64,000 nt of DNA from an uncultured Latescibacterota bacterium (GCA_951812755.1 OX638329.1:4348522-4412521); one strand, 5' to 3'. Positions 36,916 through 45,937 are shown, counted from the first letter of the stretch. Made by a program: numbers and translations. Notes: generated by a model not told the origin, from the sequence alone.

Positions 36916-37609
36916 GCTTACATTTGATGTCGGAGGTACTGTTTTCGATTGGAGAGGGACAATTGAGGCTGAACTCCGCGCCTTGTCAGCAGAAAAAGGT
37001 GTAAAATTTGACGTACGTCAGTTCGCCACTGACTGGCGCAGTAGCATGTTTGAGATGTTGGCGCGAGTAAAAACAGGAGAGTTGCCAAAGATGAACGCCG
37101 ATGCGATTCATCGGCGCGTACTTGACGATATTCTCGATAAACACAACACCATTCATCTTTCAGCAAAGGAAAGGGACGACCTGAATCTGGTGTGGCACAG
37201 GATGAAGACCTGGCCTGATGCTGTTAGCGCAATACACAAATTGCGAGATCATTATTCAGTCATCGTATTAACTGTATTGAGTTACGCAATTGCAGTAGAT
37301 TGCTCGAAGTATAACAACCTCAGTTGGGACGGTATATTATCGTGTGAATTCCTGGAGCGATATAAAACAGACACGCGAGCTTATCAACAGGCCGCTGAAC
37401 TCCTCGGTTCCGCACCACATGAGGTGATGATGGTGGCGGCGCATGCGAACGATCTCAAGGGTGCCAAAGACGCAGGCCTGAAAACCGCATACGTACATCG
37501 GGAAGACGATTGGTGGAGGGGCTATCCGACGGATGAGCCTACTATGTCCCTTGAGACCTTCGATGTAAGCGCATCTGACTTCGATGATCTGGTCGAAAAA
37601 CTAACCTGA
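36907..37609 (+). pseudogene. HAD hydrolase (haloacid dehalogenase type II), 5'-truncated by the transposon nest
   Basis: This is the main part of the interrupted HAD gene. Motif I, LTFDVGGTVFDW, directly follows the insertion (residues 9-20 of the restored protein); TVLSYA occupies the motif II position, and AAHANDLKGAKDAGLKTAYV is the motif IV region typical of L-2-haloacid dehalogenase-like proteins. The only in-frame start after the insertion (TTG 36983) lies beyond motif I, so any product would be inactive. All internal sequence is open, so the insertion looks recent. Confidence 0.85.
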
Positions 37610-37618
37610 GTAATATCA

Positions 37619-38389
37619 ATGGCATACGACATCGCACAACTGGATTTAGCGGATTTCGCCGTACTCGCGGATACTCTGGGTGATACCCCCGAGACTGTAG
37701 TGGCAGTACACCTTCTGAGAAAGAAACTGTGCAAGGCCTTTGTCGCGGGAAGTCCCACCTGCTTCAGCGCAGCTATCGTCCAGGGACACTTCGATTCAGA
37801 AGAACCCAGAGGATTTGGGACCGAGGCGCAAGCACTGTGGGAATTGCTTCAGTTAGTGGAGGGTTGGGATTGTATAGGTGTGAATCGACAATGCGCCAAA
37901 TCGCTTGGTGATCTGATAGAGAAATCCAACGGAGTAAAAGTACGCTACTACTACGACGTTTATCATTCGTTGACGAGACCAATCCAACTGTTCACCAATG
38001 ACCAAGTCCGCGAATTGACCATTCACGACCGAAACTTAATTGCCTCTGCACCTATCGAAATACAGGGTAGTAGCTACGAGAATACGGAAACAATGCTCTC
38101 AGAGGGGATTGTGGCGGGAGCTATTGATGCAGGTCAATTGGTATCCATAGCTCACACAAGCGGCGTCACTGATCTTCATGGTGAGATTGGTGTTGGCACC
38201 CTTGAACCCTGGCGCAAAAGAGGCCTGTGTAGTGCCGCCGCCTCAATAGTATCGAATCGGCTTCAGGAACAAGGACGAGTTCCCGTTTGGAGCACAGGAG
38301 AGGACAACTTTGCCTCTTTGCGAGTTGCAGCGAAACTCGGCTTTCAAGAGGTCTCCCGCAGGACCTACGTGATTCTGGTCAAGAATTGA
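37619..38389 (+). CDS. GNAT acetyltransferase, PF12746-like
   Basis: A 256-residue two-part GNAT with the carboxy acetyl-CoA region GEIGVGTLEPWRKRGLCSAA near residue 190 and WSTGEDNFASLRVAAKLGF after it. The amino half (residues 1-125) is the extra domain of the ZmaR-like group, as in the protein at 6677, but sequence similarity between the two looks low. It begins nine bases after the HAD frame and was probably co-transcribed with it before the insertion. Confidence 0.82.
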   Translation: MAYDIAQLDLADFAVLADTLGDTPETVVAVHLLRKKLCKAFVAGSPTCFSAAIVQGHFDSEEPRGFGTEAQALWELLQLVEGWDCIGVNRQCAKSLGDLIEKSNGVKVRYYYDVYHSLTRPIQLFTNDQVRELTIHDRNLIASAPIEIQGSSYENTETMLSEGIVAGAIDAGQLVSIAHTSGVTDLHGEIGVGTLEPWRKRGLCSAAASIVSNRLQEQGRVPVWSTGEDNFASLRVAAKLGFQEVSRRTYVILVKN

Positions 38390-38465
38390 ACAATTTTTAA
38401 TAATTAGAAGACGTGCTTCCCCGCCTCAAAGAGAGATGTCTCAATTATATGACTGGAGAGTCTAA

Positions 38466-39065
38466 ATGAGTACGTGGCGCGAATTGACATTTTCGACCAA
38501 CGCCTTAAAGAAGACGGTAATCGTTATTGAGGATGATCGCGCGAACATACTTGCCGATCCACTGCGTTGGCTCATCCTCGAAACCCTTGGCGACGGAAAG
38601 TCGGTTGCAGAAATTTCGCAGACATTGGAAATTACCGATGCCCGGGTGCTATACCACTTGAAAAAGCTGGCAGAAACAGGTGTCGTACATTTACAGAAAG
38701 ATGAAATAGGCATCCCTGACTGGCATTGTTCGCCAGCAGCGGGTAAGATTCGCGTTCGAGAGGACCTCCTGGCAAACAACCAGGTTGCAGAGGCCATGCC
38801 AACTGATGTTGTCAACCAGTTCAATCAAGCATTTCGCGAAGCTGCCGAAGGCTTGTACGGTTCGACATTCCAGACATCAGTCAATCACAACCGCGCGCGA
38901 CTATCTGAAGAACAGGCATCCGAATTCAGTCGTCGATTATTGGCACTTATAGAAGAATACTTTCCGCCCGGAAAGGGAGATCGGTCGGGCATTAAATACG
39001 GTTTTTACGGGATACTCACACCAATTGACCTTCATCCTCTTGAGGACACTGAAACTGAGGAGTAA
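38466..39065 (+). CDS. ArsR-like winged-helix transcriptional regulator
   Basis: A 199-residue protein. Residues 28-85 are the DNA-binding domain: ILADPLRWLILETLGDGKSV, then AEISQTLEITDARVLYHLKK, the recognition helix. The carboxy 100 residues are helical and unlike classic metal-sensing ArsR proteins, and no obvious metal-binding Cys cluster is present. The transglutaminase-like gene starts six bases after its stop, so the two are likely a regulator/effector pair. Confidence 0.82.
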   Translation: MSTWRELTFSTNALKKTVIVIEDDRANILADPLRWLILETLGDGKSVAEISQTLEITDARVLYHLKKLAETGVVHLQKDEIGIPDWHCSPAAGKIRVREDLLANNQVAEAMPTDVVNQFNQAFREAAEGLYGSTFQTSVNHNRARLSEEQASEFSRRLLALIEEYFPPGKGDRSGIKYGFYGILTPIDLHPLEDTETEE

Positions 39066-39071
39066 TTTGAC

Positions 39072-39644
39072 ATGAATGAATATCTCCGTCCCACAGACAT
39101 AATAGATTATGACCACCTTGAGGTGCAACGTCTCGCGAGCACTTTAGCAGAAGGAACCTCAGATCAAACGATAATCGCAAAGCGCTGCTTTGAGTGGGTG
39201 CGTGACAAAATTAAGCACAGCGGCGACTTCAAAATGAATCCAACAACCTGCGCTGCATCCGAGGTATTGCATCACAAGACAGGATGGTGTTTTGCCAAAA
39301 GCCATCTGCTTGCTGCGCTCTTAAGAGCAAACCGCATACCCGCAGGTCTTTGTTACCAACGGCTCACGCGAAATGGCAAGACACCTCCCTTTACACTACA
39401 TGGTTTGAATACCGTTCTACTACCCAAATTTGGGTGGTATAGAATTGATCCAAGGGGCAACAGAAGTAGCATAGATGCTCAATTCGATCCGCCTCATGAG
39501 AAATTGGCGTGGCCTATAGCCATTGAGGGAGAAGGAAATTTCCAGGAGATATGGGCTGATCCCCTACCGGAGGTAGTTGCTGTCTTGCGGGGCTATGATA
39601 CCTGGGAAGAGGTCCGCGCTCATCTTCCAGATCGACCCTTTTAA
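39072..39644 (+). CDS. Transglutaminase-like (cysteine protease fold) protein
   Basis: A 190-residue single-domain transglutaminase-like enzyme. The catalytic Cys is in HKTGWCFAKSHLLAALLRA (near residue 73), the His in TLHGLNTV and the Asp in WYRIDPRGN, completing the triad. The family includes peptidases, amidases and cross-linking enzymes. No signal peptide; cytoplasmic. Tight coupling to the ArsR-like regulator suggests joint control. Substrate unknown. Confidence 0.86.
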   Translation: MNEYLRPTDIIDYDHLEVQRLASTLAEGTSDQTIIAKRCFEWVRDKIKHSGDFKMNPTTCAASEVLHHKTGWCFAKSHLLAALLRANRIPAGLCYQRLTRNGKTPPFTLHGLNTVLLPKFGWYRIDPRGNRSSIDAQFDPPHEKLAWPIAIEGEGNFQEIWADPLPEVVAVLRGYDTWEEVRAHLPDRPF

Positions 39645-39694
39645 CAAAAGGCAAGACTCAGCCCTAACTCTCAAAGACAAAGAACTAAATCATT

Positions 39695-40507
39695 ATGGCG
39701 AAAACAGATTTGCCAGTAATTACGCGAAGCAGGTTGGTATCTGACTTATCAAAACTGGGGCTTGTCCCGGGCGATACCCTGATGCTGCACGCTTCTGTCA
39801 AGGCAGTCGGCTGGATCGTTGGCGGACCTGATATGGTGATTCAGGCACTTTTGGACGTGATTGGACCTGCGGGCACCTTGATGATGTACATAAAATGTGA
39901 GGAACCTCTAAACGAAATTGAAGATTGGCCGGAGAACTGGCAAAAAGCGTACATGGCAGAATGCCCACCGTTTGATCCCAATCGGACACGCGCCTTCCGC
40001 AAGTGGAGTATCCTCACCGAGTACCTGCGAACATGGCCCGGCGCATATTGCAGCAACCATCCCGAGGCAAGAATGGCGGCAGTTGGCGCCAAAGCGAAGT
40101 GGATAACATCAGATCATCCCCTCCAATTTGGTTATGGCGCAGGTTCCCCACTCGCAAAGTTGTGCAAAATCAAAGGGCGAATACTACTGCTTGGACCACT
40201 CTTTGATAGCCTGACAATTCTGCATCACGCAGAACATATTGCTAACGTACCCAACAAGAAAACCGAGCGCTATCAATGGCCCATCTTGCGTGATGGCAAG
40301 TGCGAATGGATAAAATTTGAGCAGTTTGACACTTCTGGTGGAATCGTCGATTGGCCCGATGGCGACTATTTTCTTCGTATTGTAGAGGAGTACATGACCC
40401 AGGCAAGCTATGCAACGGGACAAGTTGGAGCCGCAGACTCTTATTTATTCGACGCCAGGGATCTGACCGATTTCGCCGTTGCCTGGTTAGAGAAGCATTT
40501 CGGTTAG
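39695..40507 (+). CDS. AAC(3)-family aminoglycoside N-acetyltransferase
   Basis: A 270-residue member of the Antibiotic_NAT family (PF02522), not a GNAT. Signature parts are GDTLMLHASVKAVGWIVGG at residues 26-44, the FDPNRTRAF segment, SNHPEARMAAVG with the conserved His, and GRILLLGPLFDSLTILHHAE. Close relatives modify the 3-amino group of 2-deoxystreptamine aminoglycosides. Chromosomal copies in environmental bacteria often have other or untested substrates, so resistance is not assumed. Confidence 0.9.
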   Translation: MAKTDLPVITRSRLVSDLSKLGLVPGDTLMLHASVKAVGWIVGGPDMVIQALLDVIGPAGTLMMYIKCEEPLNEIEDWPENWQKAYMAECPPFDPNRTRAFRKWSILTEYLRTWPGAYCSNHPEARMAAVGAKAKWITSDHPLQFGYGAGSPLAKLCKIKGRILLLGPLFDSLTILHHAEHIANVPNKKTERYQWPILRDGKCEWIKFEQFDTSGGIVDWPDGDYFLRIVEEYMTQASYATGQVGAADSYLFDARDLTDFAVAWLEKHFG

Positions 40508-40541
40508 CTGGAAAAATTGCCAGTAATGGACTAAATGTAAA

Positions 40542-41033
40542 ATGACTATTACAATCCTTGAGGCAAAAAAGGCGGATATAGCCGCCATCCTTTCGATGCA
40601 GCAAAATCTGGCATCCGAAGGCGCAATATGGGGCTATGGACCCGATTCGGCAGAAGTGTGGAACGCCCGCGACCTGGATTGGCTCTTTCTGGCTATAGAT
40701 GGCAGTGAGCCTGTTGGATTCATCTATTGTGAGGAACGACCCTACGAAGGCGAATGTGTATTCCCAAAAGACAGCCATATTCTTGAAATCATTGAACTGT
40801 ATGTGCGTCCACAATCCCGCCACAGTGGAATAGGCCAGCAACTGGTCAAAACTGTCCAATCAAAAGCAAAATCCGCTGGCTTCAGTCACATGCGGCTCTA
40901 CTCGGCAGCGAAGCGTTTCGATGACATCCTGGCATTTTATCGAGATTGTGGCTTTGTCCCCTGGTACCTTGAAATGGTGAAACCGATCGAAGAGTTGGAT
41001 TGGGGAAAGCCTGTAGGGAAAGAAGTGTGGTAA
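40542..41033 (+). CDS. GNAT family N-acetyltransferase
   Basis: A 163-residue GNAT. ILEIIELYVRPQSRHSGIGQ is strand 4 and the acetyl-CoA loop (Q/R-x-x-G-x-G), and AFYRDCGFVPWYLEM the end of the fold. Spacing to the AAC(3) gene (34 bases) and to the following GNAT suggests one transcript. The residues that would contact substrate are not diagnostic. Confidence 0.87.
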   Translation: MTITILEAKKADIAAILSMQQNLASEGAIWGYGPDSAEVWNARDLDWLFLAIDGSEPVGFIYCEERPYEGECVFPKDSHILEIIELYVRPQSRHSGIGQQLVKTVQSKAKSAGFSHMRLYSAAKRFDDILAFYRDCGFVPWYLEMVKPIEELDWGKPVGKEVW

Positions 41034-41066
41034 ATGCCAGGATATATTTCAATAAAAGGTCTCTCC

Positions 41067-41531
41067 ATGGAAGAGTTGAACATTCGCAAAGCAGATGCAT
41101 TTGACAGCGACTTCGTCTTTGCCGTAAAAAAGGCCGCATTCCGCAAATATGTGGAGCAGGTCGAGGGCTGGGACGATACACATCAGAGGGAATTACACAA
41201 TAAGCGGTTTGATTCGCATAACTTTCGCATTATTCAATTTCAAGGAAACGATGTTGGTTTCTTCTCCACATCCTGTACTTCCGATTCTCTCAAGATCCAT
41301 CAGCTCTTTATCCATCCAGAGTATCAGGTTAGAGGGATTGGGTCAGCGTGCATGACAAGCATTCTCGCCGATGCCCACGTTGCGGGAAAGGCTGTGAACC
41401 TGCAAGTATTAAAGATCAACATCCGTGGCATCGCCTTCTACCAGAGACTGGGATTCTCAATCATCGATGAAGATTCCACACATGTTCAGATGAAAAAACT
41501 CCCAGCACTTACAGACCAGGTGCTTCAATAA
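41067..41531 (+). CDS. GNAT family N-acetyltransferase
   Basis: A 154-residue GNAT. The start is ATG 41067, seven bases after AAAGG; the ATG at 41034, immediately after the previous stop, has no ribosome site. KIHQLFIHPEYQVRGIGSAC is the acetyl-CoA loop, and FYQRLGFSIIDEDSTHVQMKK the typical end. Its last 23 bases overlap the 3' end of the convergent PhyH gene. Confidence 0.87.
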   Translation: MEELNIRKADAFDSDFVFAVKKAAFRKYVEQVEGWDDTHQRELHNKRFDSHNFRIIQFQGNDVGFFSTSCTSDSLKIHQLFIHPEYQVRGIGSACMTSILADAHVAGKAVNLQVLKINIRGIAFYQRLGFSIIDEDSTHVQMKKLPALTDQVLQ

Positions 41532-42360
41532 AACGCGTCAGTTCACAGATTTTACCGCCCAAACAGATTGGTGGTCGATCTGGATTCATTCCCCAGGGAT
41601 TGGACATTTGCCGTATCGTATCTTCATCGGCTTTGGACATATAAACACTCGCTTTGCCAATCCTCGGACGATCCGACATATTAGCGGAAGATCGGTGAAT
41701 CAAATCCTGATGCCACACAATCACATCGCCTGGATCAGTCTCAACACGAACCACATCGTCCTCGGAAAAGCCATGCTTAAATGGATCCATCTCCCTCAAA
41801 ATCTTACCCGTATGCTCGTGCTCCAAACGCCCCAGAGTATGCGATCCAGGAATCAGTTCCATACACCCATTTTCAACATCTGCCGCATCCAGCCCCAGCC
41901 AGAAATCAAAAAGCACAGGCACGGGGATACCCTCTGAACCATCGAAAGGACTCGCATCCTGGTGCCACGGTACCTCACCGCCACAACGGGGAGGCTTCAT
42001 AAAGAACCCACCGCCATTAAGTGGATAAATATCGGGACCCAATACTTCCATAGCCAATGCGATAAGCCTGGGGTGTGCAGCAGAATATTTCCACAATACC
42101 CGATCTCGAAACGAAATCTCATTGATCCAATCAAATCGCAACAGAGGATCGGGATGGTTCTGATATGCCTCGTCCTGCACATCTATAATTGCCCGAATCT
42201 TATCGCGGTAAAAATCAATACGGAGCGCAATCTCTCGCAATCGATCCTTACAAACCTCAATATCCGAATCGCTCAGGATACCCTTTTCTACAAAATAACC
42301 GGTATCGAGCAAAACCTCTCGTTTCGACCTCACACCTGCATTTGCCATCTCCTGCTCCAT
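41509..42360 (-). CDS. Phytanoyl-CoA dioxygenase family protein (PhyH 1)
   Basis: A 283-residue Fe(II)/2-oxoglutarate-dependent oxygenase. The iron-binding H-x-D is in VPWHQDASPFDG, the distal His in VIVWHQDLIHRSSANM, and ENGCMELIPGSHTLG is the hallmark strand between them; the 2-oxoglutarate-binding Arg is probably in DRPRIG. Substrates in this family range from fatty acyl groups to amino acids and natural products. It is the only minus-strand gene of this area and ends within the GNAT gene. Confidence 0.92.
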   Translation of the reverse strand: MEQEMANAGVRSKREVLLDTGYFVEKGILSDSDIEVCKDRLREIALRIDFYRDKIRAIIDVQDEAYQNHPDPLLRFDWINEISFRDRVLWKYSAAHPRLIALAMEVLGPDIYPLNGGGFFMKPPRCGGEVPWHQDASPFDGSEGIPVPVLFDFWLGLDAADVENGCMELIPGSHTLGRLEHEHTGKILREMDPFKHGFSEDDVVRVETDPGDVIVWHQDLIHRSSANMSDRPRIGKASVYMSKADEDTIRQMSNPWGMNPDRPPICLGGKICELTRFIEAPGL

Positions 42361-42588
42361 GTGCTAAAACGCAATCTCTCTACAGATAATTGCATTATAT
42401 TTATTTTTTTCAGATATTAAAGAATACGCTCTTTGCTTTTACTCATCCGCAACTTTCAAATATACCTCTCACAATGGGCAAAGTCGAGTCTAAAGGAATC
42501 TCAGATATCATAAATACCAGAGTTCGGTGACAAAGCACTACAAGGCAACTCTCGACTTCCGATCGATCATCAGCAGAAAGACAAAACC

Positions 42589-42951
42589 GTGGACATACAT
42601 CGCATCACCGCAATGGTTCCAATAACCGATTTGGACCAATCTATGACCTTCTACTCACAAGGCCTGGGCCTCCAGGTCATCCAACGTAAAGACGAATGGG
42701 GCCACGCCCTTCTGGAAGGTGAACACGGTTGCCAGGTGATGATAGACCGATCTATTCGCACGGAATCTAATGCCTCAACCGTCGTTTACTACTATACGTC
42801 CGATATTGAAACGCTAAGAGACCGCGTGATCGCCGCTGGTTTCGAACCCGACCCTATCCGTGTAACCTTCTATGGCATGACAGAATTTCGAGTTCGCGAT
42901 CCCGATGGCAATCAAATCTGGATCGGCGTACCTGAGTCTCCCACCACCTGA
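42589..42951 (+). CDS. VOC family protein
   Basis: A 120-residue glyoxalase-fold protein with a GTG start. ITAMVPITDLDQSMTFYSQG opens the domain and FRVRDPDGNQIWIGVP closes it with the usual metal-ligand region. Distinct from the VOC protein at 5412. The segment 42361-42588 upstream shows no gene. Confidence 0.83.
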   Translation: MDIHRITAMVPITDLDQSMTFYSQGLGLQVIQRKDEWGHALLEGEHGCQVMIDRSIRTESNASTVVYYYTSDIETLRDRVIAAGFEPDPIRVTFYGMTEFRVRDPDGNQIWIGVPESPTT

Positions 42952-42955
42952 CATA

Positions 42956-42984
42956 TTGACATAGCATGAGGTTCGTGTTATGAT
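42956..42984 (+). promoter_or_regulatory. Consensus promoter driving higBA, predicted leaderless
   Basis: TTGACA at 42956-42961 and TATGAT at 42979-42984 are 17 bases apart, an almost perfect sigma-70 promoter. The higB ATG begins at 42991, only six bases after the -10 box, so transcription should begin at or next to the start codon. No ribosome site precedes the ATG. HigA proteins usually repress their own operon, and an operator overlapping this promoter is expected but was not identified. Confidence 0.75.
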
Positions 42985-42990
42985 GCGATC

Positions 42991-43284
42991 ATGATTCAAT
43001 CGTTCCGGCGTACTGGCACTGAAGATATTTTTAATGGACGGGACACACGTGCCGCACGCGGTACTTGTCCATCGTCATTGTGGACTGTAGCCGCACGAAA
43101 GCTCGAACAACTGGACTCAGCCGATGAACTGCGCGACCTACGCAATCCACCGGGCAACCATCTCGAGATCTTGCGGGGCAGGCGTTCTGGGCAACACAGT
43201 ATTCGGATCAATGATCAATATCGGATTTGCTTTGTGTGGTCGGATGCTGGTCCCTGGGATGTTGAGATCATTGACTATCACTAA
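42991..43284 (+). CDS. higB: HigB-type toxin (RelE superfamily)
   Basis: A 97-residue ribosome-dependent mRNA interferase candidate. It starts MIQSFRRTGTEDIF, the characteristic HigB opening, has NPPGNHLEILRGRR and HSIRINDQYRICFVW in the core strands and ends VEIIDYH. Length and order (toxin before antitoxin, 23 bases apart) match higBA. The amino part between residues 15 and 35 is slightly unusual. The transcript is probably leaderless. Confidence 0.9.
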   Translation: MIQSFRRTGTEDIFNGRDTRAARGTCPSSLWTVAARKLEQLDSADELRDLRNPPGNHLEILRGRRSGQHSIRINDQYRICFVWSDAGPWDVEIIDYH

Positions 43285-43307
43285 TCACTGAATAAAAGGT
43301 ATCGACC

Positions 43308-43622
43308 ATGGTACGTATTCCAACAAATCGTGTTCCAACTCATCCAGGTGAGATGCTGCTGGAGGAGTTTCTAAATCCTTTGAGTTTAACGCAACGCGAA
43401 TTGGCTGACGCCATTCATGTTCCTTATCAGCGGGTCAACGAATTGGTGAATGGTCACCGCGGTATGACGCCGAGCATAGCCCTGCGTCTAGCAAAATATT
43501 TCGATGTATCACCCGCGTTTTGGATGAATCTCCAACTTCGCTGGGATCTGTATCAAACGATCCAATCTGAAGCTCAAGAATTAGAGACGATTGAACCACA
43601 TGACATAGGGCTTAAAGTATAA
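43308..43622 (+). CDS. higA: HigA-type antitoxin (XRE helix-turn-helix)
   Basis: A 104-residue antitoxin. HPGEMLLEEFLNPLSLTQRE is the family hallmark, followed by the helix-turn-helix LADAIHVPYQRVNELVNGHR and SPAFWMNLQLRWDLY. It should bind and neutralise HigB and repress the shared promoter at 42956. A second HigA-like protein without toxin is at 59149. Confidence 0.93.
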   Translation: MVRIPTNRVPTHPGEMLLEEFLNPLSLTQRELADAIHVPYQRVNELVNGHRGMTPSIALRLAKYFDVSPAFWMNLQLRWDLYQTIQSEAQELETIEPHDIGLKV

Positions 43623-43695
43623 GCAGATTCGCAAACTCTAAAATGTTACTGATAATCGTTCCAAATCCACTCCAAAAACACTCAGGAGATCGTAT

Positions 43696-44547
43696 ATGAA
43701 AAACCCAGCAACACCATTAAAAATAAATACCAATCGCATGACACCTGATGAAATTCAGCACTGGGAACGCAACGGATATTTTGTGCGCGAAAACGTCTTT
43801 TCACATAAAGAGAACGATCACCTGCGACAGGTCGCCGAAGACATTGTCGCAGGAAAACGAAAAATGCCAATGGCTCACATCGACCGCAATGCCCTTGTCC
43901 GAGACGGCAAAGACCCGCGATCTGGTATCTATGGTATGCACAAGATCCACCACCCCAGTTGCTACATCCCGGAATTTCTCGCCCGCGTGCGCGACCCACG
44001 CCTGACGGACCCAGTTGCAGATATTCTCGGACCAGACGTTCTGGGCATCAACAACCTCTTCATCTGGAAAGCCCCAAAAATCGGATTGGGATTCCCCTGG
44101 CACCAGGACAAATTTTACTTTGGCAAACGGTTCAGAACAGCGACAACCGTCGGTACCTGGACGGCAATCGACCCCGCTGACCGCGAAAACGGTTGCCTCT
44201 ATGTAATCCCCGGTAGTCACAAACAGGCAATTTCCGAACACGACGACATTGAGGGATCACAGCAAAATGAATTCAAACTCGCGCGCAATGCCCGCGATGA
44301 GGATGGCATTCCCGTGGAAGTGCCCCCCGGAGCGGTCATCTGGTTCCACTCTCACCTCCTGCACAAAAGCACAAATAACCACAGCCAGCGATTCAGGCGC
44401 AGCTATGTATCGCATTACCTTAGCGCGCAAGCAGAATGGATGAATTCGGAAAACGCCGGCAATGGCCAGCCCATTATGTGGATAAGAGGACAAACCTATC
44501 CCGGTAAAGTTCAGGAAGTCACGCGAGAAGTTATTCCCGCCGAGTAA
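43696..44547 (+). CDS. Phytanoyl-CoA dioxygenase family protein (PhyH 2)
   Basis: A 283-residue 2-oxoglutarate/iron oxygenase. H-x-D is in GFPWHQDKFYFGKRF, ENGCLYVIPGSHKQAI is the signature strand, and the distal His in VIWFHSHLLHKSTNNHSQRF, with the Arg pair FRRSYVSHYL beyond it. It precedes the glycosidase-like gene by 31 bases and may share its transcript, suggesting action on a carbohydrate-linked or small organic substrate. Confidence 0.92.
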   Translation: MKNPATPLKINTNRMTPDEIQHWERNGYFVRENVFSHKENDHLRQVAEDIVAGKRKMPMAHIDRNALVRDGKDPRSGIYGMHKIHHPSCYIPEFLARVRDPRLTDPVADILGPDVLGINNLFIWKAPKIGLGFPWHQDKFYFGKRFRTATTVGTWTAIDPADRENGCLYVIPGSHKQAISEHDDIEGSQQNEFKLARNARDEDGIPVEVPPGAVIWFHSHLLHKSTNNHSQRFRRSYVSHYLSAQAEWMNSENAGNGQPIMWIRGQTYPGKVQEVTREVIPAE

Positions 44548-44578
44548 AATACTCTGATAACTATTCAAAGGTACCCGA

Positions 44579-45937
44579 ATGAACCGACATAAATCGCACC
44601 GGGACACCGCCGAACGCGATCAATACGGCGGCTGGACTGGGAAAAAATTTGCAGCAACGGGCTTCTTCCGCGTAGAAAAAGACGAAAGATGGTGGCTCGT
44701 GACACCCGAGGGAAATGCGTTTCTGAGCTTCGGAATAAACCACCTGCATCCCCATCTGTGGAAGCAGGACTACAATCGCGAAGCCTGGAAAAAGCGATTG
44801 GGCATAGACAATCTGGACAGCCGCGAATTCACATCTGCCCTCAAAACCTGGTTCCTGCAAACATGTCGTCAATACGGCTTCAACACAGTAGGCGTACACA
44901 CAGAGTTGTCAGCCGTCAATCGTCCACAGCCATCTATCCCCTATATGCAGTCGATTCACTTTGTCGATATCCCACATTGGCAGACAGAAATACCCGACAG
45001 CAATTTTTTGGATGTCTTTTCAGAAGCGTTTGCCTCACACTGCGATCAGATGGCAAAGGAATTTGCCGCGCCTGCAAAAGATGATCCTTTTCTGCTCGGT
45101 TATGCCATGACCGACTGTCCGTTATTTACAGAAGAAGATTGCAGGGAACGCCCCGACGTGATCGGCGGCGCACGCAGGGAAGCTCGCATCGGCTGGCCGC
45201 GACGGTTGCGCAATTTGGGTGCCAATGCACCGGGCAAAAAGGCTTATGTTCAGACCATGTGCGATATCTATCGCGCGCAAATCAGCGATTTCAACACAAC
45301 TTATGGCACACAATTTGATTCGTTTGACGCGCTCCAAACAGCCGAGAACTGGCGGCCACACACCGATCTTTCCAATGGAAACGAAACCCGCGACAATATT
45401 GAATTCCTCCAAAAAGTCGTCGAAAAATACTACCAGACAGCGCGGGATGCGATCCGCCGATACGATCCAAACCATCTGTTCGTCGGCGACAAAATCAATG
45501 CCAACACAGATGCGCTGGATACCCTGTTGCCCATTACAAGCCAGTTTACCGACATCGTGTTCTATCAGATGTACGCCCAATACGAGGTGCAAAAACCCGG
45601 GTTAGATCGCTGGTACAGGATCGCCGACAAGCCGCTGATCAATGGCGATTCTGCTTTCACGATGATTACAGACACCATGCCGCGCCCCTACGGTCCCGTG
45701 GCCGACAACATCGAACAGCGAGCCGAATGGACCGATGAGTTCTTCCGGAACGCCTTTGCGCGTCCAGAATTTGTCGGCTGGCACTATTGCGGTCTGATCG
45801 ACGCCTCCAACCTGGTCGCCCGGAAACAGGACCGCCAGCATTCCGGACTGCTCACCGGCTACGGCGAACCATATCCCGAACTCCTCAAAGTACTCGAGAC
45901 CTGCACAAACGAAATGTACGAGATTGCTACACACTAA
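44579..45937 (+). CDS. Glycosidase-like protein (agarase-like TIM barrel)
   Basis: A 452-residue protein resembling the beta-agarase/GH-A clan type. GFFRVEKDERWWLVTPEGNA followed by FLSFGINHLHP is the usual opening of these proteins, CRQYGFNTVGVHTE is an early barrel strand, and YDPNHLFVGDKINAN and KPLINGDSAF supply the late strands. No signal peptide is visible. Possible acid residues are present but the catalytic pair cannot be fixed. Located between PhyH 2 and a nucleotidyltransferase. Confidence 0.75.
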   Translation: MNRHKSHRDTAERDQYGGWTGKKFAATGFFRVEKDERWWLVTPEGNAFLSFGINHLHPHLWKQDYNREAWKKRLGIDNLDSREFTSALKTWFLQTCRQYGFNTVGVHTELSAVNRPQPSIPYMQSIHFVDIPHWQTEIPDSNFLDVFSEAFASHCDQMAKEFAAPAKDDPFLLGYAMTDCPLFTEEDCRERPDVIGGARREARIGWPRRLRNLGANAPGKKAYVQTMCDIYRAQISDFNTTYGTQFDSFDALQTAENWRPHTDLSNGNETRDNIEFLQKVVEKYYQTARDAIRRYDPNHLFVGDKINANTDALDTLLPITSQFTDIVFYQMYAQYEVQKPGLDRWYRIADKPLINGDSAFTMITDTMPRPYGPVADNIEQRAEWTDEFFRNAFARPEFVGWHYCGLIDASNLVARKQDRQHSGLLTGYGEPYPELLKVLETCTNEMYEIATH

